A DNA stretch of 64,000 nucleotides from positions 21,892 through 85,891 of the forward strand of contig DDSV01000050.1 of the NCBI GenBank assembly GCA_002344215.1. The letters run 5' to 3'. Positions 60,323 through 64,000 of this stretch are shown here, piece after piece (the stretch's first letter is position 1; every line of letters starts with the position of its first letter). A model generated the notes under the pieces. It did no database searches. It saw only the letters and a program-made list of their open reading frames with translations, and was not told where the DNA came from. This DNA comes from Akkermansiaceae bacterium UBA2381 (lineage in GTDB: Bacteria; Verrucomicrobiota; Verrucomicrobiia; Verrucomicrobiales; DEV007). Made by a program: the position numbers and the translations under genes.

Positions 60323-60811
60323 CTATTCGAGGGATTGATTCTCCGTGCTATCGAGCCGGAACTGCACCTCTTCGCTACCCGGGAAACAGACGACCAGTTC
60401 GTAGGTCTCGGCAAGGCCGTTCGTCCGGTATTGCAACCAGTCCTCCTCCGTCGGGTTGAGATAGGCCTCCCCCGTCCAGGGATTGATCAGAGAAGGCTCA
60501 AGAAATCCGGAACCGGCCAAAAGTGTCACCAGTTCGTGACCGCTCATCCTCTTCTTCGGATACAGTTCCTCTTCGACATGATAACGCTGCAAACCCTCCT
60601 GCACCGCGAGCAGCGCTGCCCGAATCCGGCGCTCGATGCGCTTTTCTTGGAGCGGTGGGGAAACAAGGAGCGCGCCGACAGTTAGGACGAGGACAAGACC
60701 GGCGGTTCTCTGTAGCCTACTTTTCCATCGGGATTTCGACCGCGAATGAACACGGCCGGGCACTGGTTTTCTCCCAATCACTTCTCCTGACTCGTGCTCT
60801 TTCGTGTTCAT
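60323..60811 (-). CDS. pseudopilin-like (GspG C-terminal fold) membrane protein without prepilin signal
   Basis: A 162-residue protein. The N-terminus is cationic (KSRSKSRWKSRLQRT-like) and then one membrane helix AGLVLVLTVGALLVSP follows at about residues 38-53. The C-terminal ~100 residues resemble the soluble part of type II secretion pseudopilins: an N-terminal helix (RIRAALLAVQEGLQRYHVEE), YPKK, and INPWTGEAYLNPTEEDWLQY followed by a beta-rich end. The prepilin peptidase motif (GFTLIE-type) is missing. It lies 8 bases before the methyltransferase and 14 bases after the NosR-like gene. Assignment to GspG is by pattern only. Confidence 0.6.
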   Translation of the reverse strand: MNTKEHESGEVIGRKPVPGRVHSRSKSRWKSRLQRTAGLVLVLTVGALLVSPPLQEKRIERRIRAALLAVQEGLQRYHVEEELYPKKRMSGHELVTLLAGSGFLEPSLINPWTGEAYLNPTEEDWLQYRTNGLAETYELVVCFPGSEEVQFRLDSTENQSLE

Positions 60812-60825
60812 TGGTGGTCCCGAAT

Positions 60826-61992
60826 CTATCCGAGGAACATCTCCAAGGGCGAAAAATACAAGCCGGCGGCCATCGCCAGCAGCCCCAGCCCGATCCAGTC
60901 GCGATCCGAAAAATGATCCTTCCCGCTCCGCCTGCGGACAAATTCAAGCAGCCAACCCGTCGGGCAGCCATACTTGCAGTAGGCCATTGGAAAAAAGAGC
61001 GAGATCGCGAGACCGATCAAGGCCACGAGAATAGTCGCCAGCCCTGCCCCTTTCAGCAAATAAGCATCAAAGGGCTCGATGCCGGCCAGATCGAGATCGA
61101 GTTGGAGGAAGGACACTGCCAACACGACCGCCAGGAGCATCGCCGGAACCCAGCGTGCAATCCATTTGCCGTCCTCGGGGAGAGGACGTTTCCAACGAGC
61201 CGGGATCACCTTCATCGTCCAGCGCTGGAGGTTCCCGTGGGGACAGATAAACTGGCAGTAGACCGGCTGTTTTGTAAACCACGGCAGCAGAAACGCGGCG
61301 AGGACAAAGAGGACCAGGCCCGGCGTCGCCTGCCACGGCACACGGCTTTCCACCCAACCGATCATCAGAGACTGCGCCAGCAAATCGCCCATCCAGAACC
61401 CCAGTCCCAGGATAGTTGCCACCGAGTAAACCCAGCGCCACCGCTGAACAGATCCCGCTTTCACGAAGGCAAAGAGGCAACCGAACCCGAGAAATCCCAT
61501 CAACATTACATCCCGCCACCCGGGAGAGAGGCTCCGTTTCATCCCCGCCTTCCCCTCCGCCACCGCAAGCCGGTGAGTGATACTCTGCGCGACCGCCTCG
61601 CTCGTCCGGGTCGCTCCGGAGACTCCGTAGATGTCAGCCGCTTTCAAATCCGTGATCCCAGCAATCTCTGACCAGAGACGGCCATTCCACTTCTCCATGA
61701 AGAGAAAATCCCGCTCCACATCCTCGACATGACTCGGCGTGTCATAGCTGTGACGGATTGCCACTCCCACTCCCTTGTCTTGCGTATCAAAGACCGCCAG
61801 CACATCCGTCGGACCCGAGTAGCCGGTGATTTCCCGCGATTCGGGCATGGTCCGGACCACATAACCAATCTTTGAACCCGACGAATCCAGGACCTCCAGC
61901 CCCCCGCGGGGACCGCCATCCACTTTCAGGCGCTCCGCCTCAGGCAGAAAGACCCGGACCTCCGCCACCGTGATCGGCCAGTCCCCCTGCAC
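60826..61992 (-). CDS. NosR-like FMN-binding/4Fe-4S membrane protein
   Basis: A 388-residue protein from a GTG at 61992. Residues ~1-145 form an FMN-binding domain with a flavinylation-type motif DIYGVSGATRTSEA (SGAT at 125-128). Then about six membrane helices follow with two CxxxCP motifs, VYCQFICPHGNLQRW and YCKYGCPTGWLLEF, characteristic of the Fe-S membrane part of NosR/NapH/RnfD-like electron-transfer proteins. The frame stays open upstream to a TAA at 62091-62089 and encodes a membrane helix (KPALLQIYRIAILVVIAWLI) before the GTG, but no ATG, GTG or TTG exists there; the real start might be a non-standard ATC at 62079. It is divergent from the formate/nitrite channel gene. Confidence 0.8.
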   Translation of the reverse strand: MQGDWPITVAEVRVFLPEAERLKVDGGPRGGLEVLDSSGSKIGYVVRTMPESREITGYSGPTDVLAVFDTQDKGVGVAIRHSYDTPSHVEDVERDFLFMEKWNGRLWSEIAGITDLKAADIYGVSGATRTSEAVAQSITHRLAVAEGKAGMKRSLSPGWRDVMLMGFLGFGCLFAFVKAGSVQRWRWVYSVATILGLGFWMGDLLAQSLMIGWVESRVPWQATPGLVLFVLAAFLLPWFTKQPVYCQFICPHGNLQRWTMKVIPARWKRPLPEDGKWIARWVPAMLLAVVLAVSFLQLDLDLAGIEPFDAYLLKGAGLATILVALIGLAISLFFPMAYCKYGCPTGWLLEFVRRRSGKDHFSDRDWIGLGLLAMAAGLYFSPLEMFLG

Positions 61993-62376
61993 CCGCAGCG
62001 TCTCATGATGTCGACGGATGAGCCAGGCGATAACGACAAGTATCGCAATGCGGTAGATCTGGAGGAGGGCCGGTTTGATGGACGAACTTTAGCCCGAAAA
62101 TCAGGAAGGCCAACAGGGTCGGGAAAAGAGTTTTGAAAAGGCCATCTGTAAAAAGCCGATCAAGTCTGGTTTGGATTGTTTCCTTGCGAAAAAACCAGGA
62201 CAATTGAAGCACAAGAGCTCACGCCAAGTCACAGTGTCCCTGAGGAAAACCGGGCTCCGGATGGCAAACTTCAATCGCTTTGCGTCGAAGAGACTACGTA
62301 TGCCATCCCGCCTCTCTTCTCTTGCCAAGCACTCCCAGGGAATCGCATACTACCGCCAAAACCACCCGATATCCCG
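61993..62376. other. intergenic region between NosR-like and FNT genes
   Basis: About 384 bases without a gene on the standard starts. The left 90 bases (to 62079) are coding-like on the minus strand and encode the missing N-terminal helix of the NosR-like protein. The rest (about 62080-62376) is spacer and should hold the promoter of the formate/nitrite channel gene; AT-rich sequence around 62270-62300 and the CATACTACC before the start are the only candidates I see. No RNA gene is visible. Confidence 0.5.
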
Positions 62377-63180
62377 ATGCCTGAAATTTACGGAAGTGAT
62401 GCCTATTCGCCCCAGGAAATTGCCGACCGTGTCGAGACGATAGGTGTCAAGAAAGCGCAATTGCCTCTTCTTCCCATGGCGGCCCTTGGAGTTCTGGCAG
62501 GAGGATTCATTGGGCTGGGGGCGCTCTACTTCAACCTTGTCATGAGCGATCCCTCGCTCGGCTTTGCCGCGAAGCGTGTTCTGGGGGGAGTGACGTTTTC
62601 GCTTGGACTCATCCTTGTTGTGATCGCAGGAGCCGAATTATTCACCGGCAACAACCTGATGGTCATGGCCCGTGTCCACGGAAAGATCACGACGGGTCTG
62701 TTGCTGCGGAACTTCGCCGTTGTCTATCTCACCAATTTCGTCGGAGCGGCCGGGTTGGCTGCCCTCGTCGCACTCTCAGGCCACGGAGAAATGAATGACG
62801 GGGCCGTGGGTGCGTCAGCCATCGCCATCGGGACCGCGAAATGCAGCCTCGGATTTGCCGAGGCCTTTTTCAAAGGCATTCTCTGCAATCTGCTCGTCTG
62901 TCTGGCGGTCTGGCTCGCGATGGCGGGCCGACACGTTGTTGATCGCATTGTCGCCATCATTTTTCCGATCTCCGCTTTTGTGGCGGCCGGGTTTGAGCAC
63001 AGCATCGCAAACATGTATTTAATTCCCCTCGCCATCTTCCTAGCCGGCGATGCCGCCCCGGAGTCTCTTGGGTGGGGTTCTTTTCTGATCAACAATTTAC
63101 TGCCCGTGACCCTCGGAAATCTCGTCGGAGGAGCCGGTATGGTCGGACTGGTTTATCACGTGATCTACAAGCGCGATTGA
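62377..63180 (+). CDS. formate/nitrite transporter family channel
   Basis: A 267-residue member of the FNT family (FocA/NirC), a pentameric channel for formate, nitrite or hydrosulfide in the inner membrane. The first helix is preceded by a soluble N-terminus; helices are seen at AALGVLAGGFIGLGALYFNL, VTFSLGLILVVIAGAELFTG and LLLRNFAVVYLTNFVGAAGL; the family signature regions GAELFTGNNL and FPISAFVAAGFEHSIANMYL are intact, including the conserved H of EHSIANM. The ATG at 62377 was chosen from the family start. Its 3' end overlaps the convergent DUF1275 gene by 16 bases. Confidence 0.92.
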   Translation: MPEIYGSDAYSPQEIADRVETIGVKKAQLPLLPMAALGVLAGGFIGLGALYFNLVMSDPSLGFAAKRVLGGVTFSLGLILVVIAGAELFTGNNLMVMARVHGKITTGLLLRNFAVVYLTNFVGAAGLAALVALSGHGEMNDGAVGASAIAIGTAKCSLGFAEAFFKGILCNLLVCLAVWLAMAGRHVVDRIVAIIFPISAFVAAGFEHSIANMYLIPLAIFLAGDAAPESLGWGSFLINNLLPVTLGNLVGGAGMVGLVYHVIYKRD

Positions 63181-63944
63181 CCGCTCTTCCCGCCACCACC
63201 CTCTCCCTCGTCTTCCCCGTGCAAGGAGAGGAAATGGTGCTTGAAGAGATGGAAGAGGAGTCCAAAAAGCAGATAGATCGAGGCAATGATGAAGGCAGCC
63301 CGGTCGCCGGTCACTGAATCGAGCGTGATTCCCGCGAAGCCGCCCAACAGGAAGGAGGCAAACAAGCAGAAGTGCAGCCAGATCTTCCAAGTCTCGACAA
63401 GATTCCCCGCAAGCCGCATCCCGAGATATTGACCAAGGTCGGTGATAATGCCGGTGACATGAGTCGTTCGGAGAATGATCCCGTGGTAGCGTGTCGCCAT
63501 CGCATTTTGAAATCCCGAGGCGAAAGCGGCGACGGGCAGCGCAATCATCGGCGAATGCGGCTCAAGAATTGCTGCAATAATAAAGATGAATCCAATCGCC
63601 ATCAAGGAACGCCCGTAAGGTCGCTCGAGATCGAAACGGGGATGGTGGATCGTCGCTCCTGAGGTAGCTGCTCCGGCAATAAACGTCACGAGGATCAGCA
63701 AGAGGGTGAAGGCCGCATAATAATCGTTCTCTGAATGATCGAACTCGATCAACATCCGGAAGATATCCCCCGTCAGGTTCCCCACGGCAAAGGTGAAGAG
63801 CCTGACAAAGTGCACATTCACCGCTCCCGAGAGCAGGCAAAGAAAGCAGGCCGCGGCACCAACGAGATACTCTTTTCTGATCTTCAAAGCAGCAGGGCCG
63901 GGGACGAAATGAAAGGGTTCCTCACGACGGAGGAAACATGCCAC
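63165..63944 (-). CDS. YoaK/DUF1275-family membrane protein
   Basis: A 259-residue polytopic protein of the DUF1275 (YoaK) family with about six helices: YLVGAAACFLCLLSGAVNVH (residues ~25-44), YYAAFTLLLILVTFIAGAAT, RSLMAIGFIFIIAAILEPH and AAFIIASIYLLFGLLFHLF. The middle text ASGFQNAMATRYHGIILRTT followed by HVTGIITDLGQ is the family signature. The function is unknown; transport or a membrane role is guessed for the family. Its start is a GTG at 63944; an upstream stop limits the frame. It converges with the FNT gene with 16 bases of overlap. Confidence 0.88.
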   Translation of the reverse strand: MACFLRREEPFHFVPGPAALKIRKEYLVGAAACFLCLLSGAVNVHFVRLFTFAVGNLTGDIFRMLIEFDHSENDYYAAFTLLLILVTFIAGAATSGATIHHPRFDLERPYGRSLMAIGFIFIIAAILEPHSPMIALPVAAFASGFQNAMATRYHGIILRTTHVTGIITDLGQYLGMRLAGNLVETWKIWLHFCLFASFLLGGFAGITLDSVTGDRAAFIIASIYLLFGLLFHLFKHHFLSLHGEDEGEGGGGKSGQSRL

Positions 63945-64000
63945 AGAAGAAGAGGTGGCGCAGGAGGAAAGAAGACGGGGCTAACGTAATTTTTCCCCGA

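Noticed and set aside
62003..62212. Minus-strand 69-codon frame with a hydrophobic stretch upstream of the NosR-like gene.
   Set aside because: It overlaps the likely true N-terminus of the NosR-like protein in another frame and has no recognisable domain; kept only as a possible frameshift partner in the finding.
1..64000. CRISPR arrays, insertion sequences, prophage, integrons, rRNA and tRNA genes.
   Set aside because: No regularly spaced direct repeats, transposase- or integrase-like proteins, terminal inverted repeats, or tRNA/rRNA signatures were seen while reading the intergenic regions; short tRNA-like text could still be missed without a covariance search.

Overview
The window looks like a chromosomal segment of a free-living member of the Verrucomicrobiota (PVC superphylum). 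The evidence is family content: a five-gene pilus-associated locus in the same order as Amuc_1098 to Amuc_1102 of Akkermansia muciniphila; large secreted PVC-type proteins that fuse a beta-propeller, HEAT-like repeats and a cytochrome c CxxCH domain; a DUF1080 glycan hydrolase; secreted FAD oxidoreductases and PQQ-type propellers; and coaE directly upstream of rho, an order also known from Chlamydia. Base composition is even and moderately GC-rich. I saw no insertion sequence, prophage, integrase, CRISPR array, rRNA or tRNA gene.

Layout. 1-8.4 kb: the 3' end of a primary sigma factor gene, a 5-formyltetrahydrofolate cyclo-ligase, and a block of exported proteins (DUF1080, two heme proteins, a Pro/Ala-rich protein, a lipoprotein). 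8.4-18.6 kb: ROK sugar kinase, secreted FAD oxidoreductase, PAS-AraC regulator, glycosyltransferase, PQQ-type propeller, then a TetR regulator and an ECF sigma factor, each preceded by a related palindromic operator, and an NlpC/P60 peptidase. 18.6-28 kb: a SNF2 helicase, an ECF sigma/anti-sigma pair, an NtrC-like response regulator lacking the GAFTGA loop, and the coaE-rho-rnd operon. 28-35.8 kb: the Amuc_1098-1102-like operon and rpsP. 35.9-44 kb: a six-gene MoxR - membrane protein - ABC ATPase - ABC permease - DUF58 - VWA operon. 44-50.6 kb: mogA-like gene, LysM lipoprotein, the 2-oxoglutarate dehydrogenase E1/E2 pair, folD. 50.5-55.7 kb: a two-component system whose kinase carries discoidin-like sensor domains, followed on the same strand by xylB, an acyltransferase and folD with overlapping ends. 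55.8-64 kb: ribF, truB, a PQQ-type propeller, a methyltransferase, a pseudopilin-like protein, a NosR-like FMN/Fe-S membrane protein, a formate/nitrite channel and a DUF1275 membrane protein.

The main themes are housekeeping (folate, TCA cycle, RNA processing, Rho termination), extracellular polysaccharide use with secreted redox proteins, and envelope machinery. The observations I consider most worth following are: the Rho protein whose Q-loop region is replaced by a Gly/Asn-rich insert; the TetR-ECF pair with an operator placed exactly between -35 and -10; the NtrC-family regulator without GAFTGA; the pilus-associated locus; the discoidin-kinase/xylB operon; and a NosR-like gene whose first membrane helix lies upstream of any standard start codon. 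All functional calls are by sequence reading only; no database search was run.
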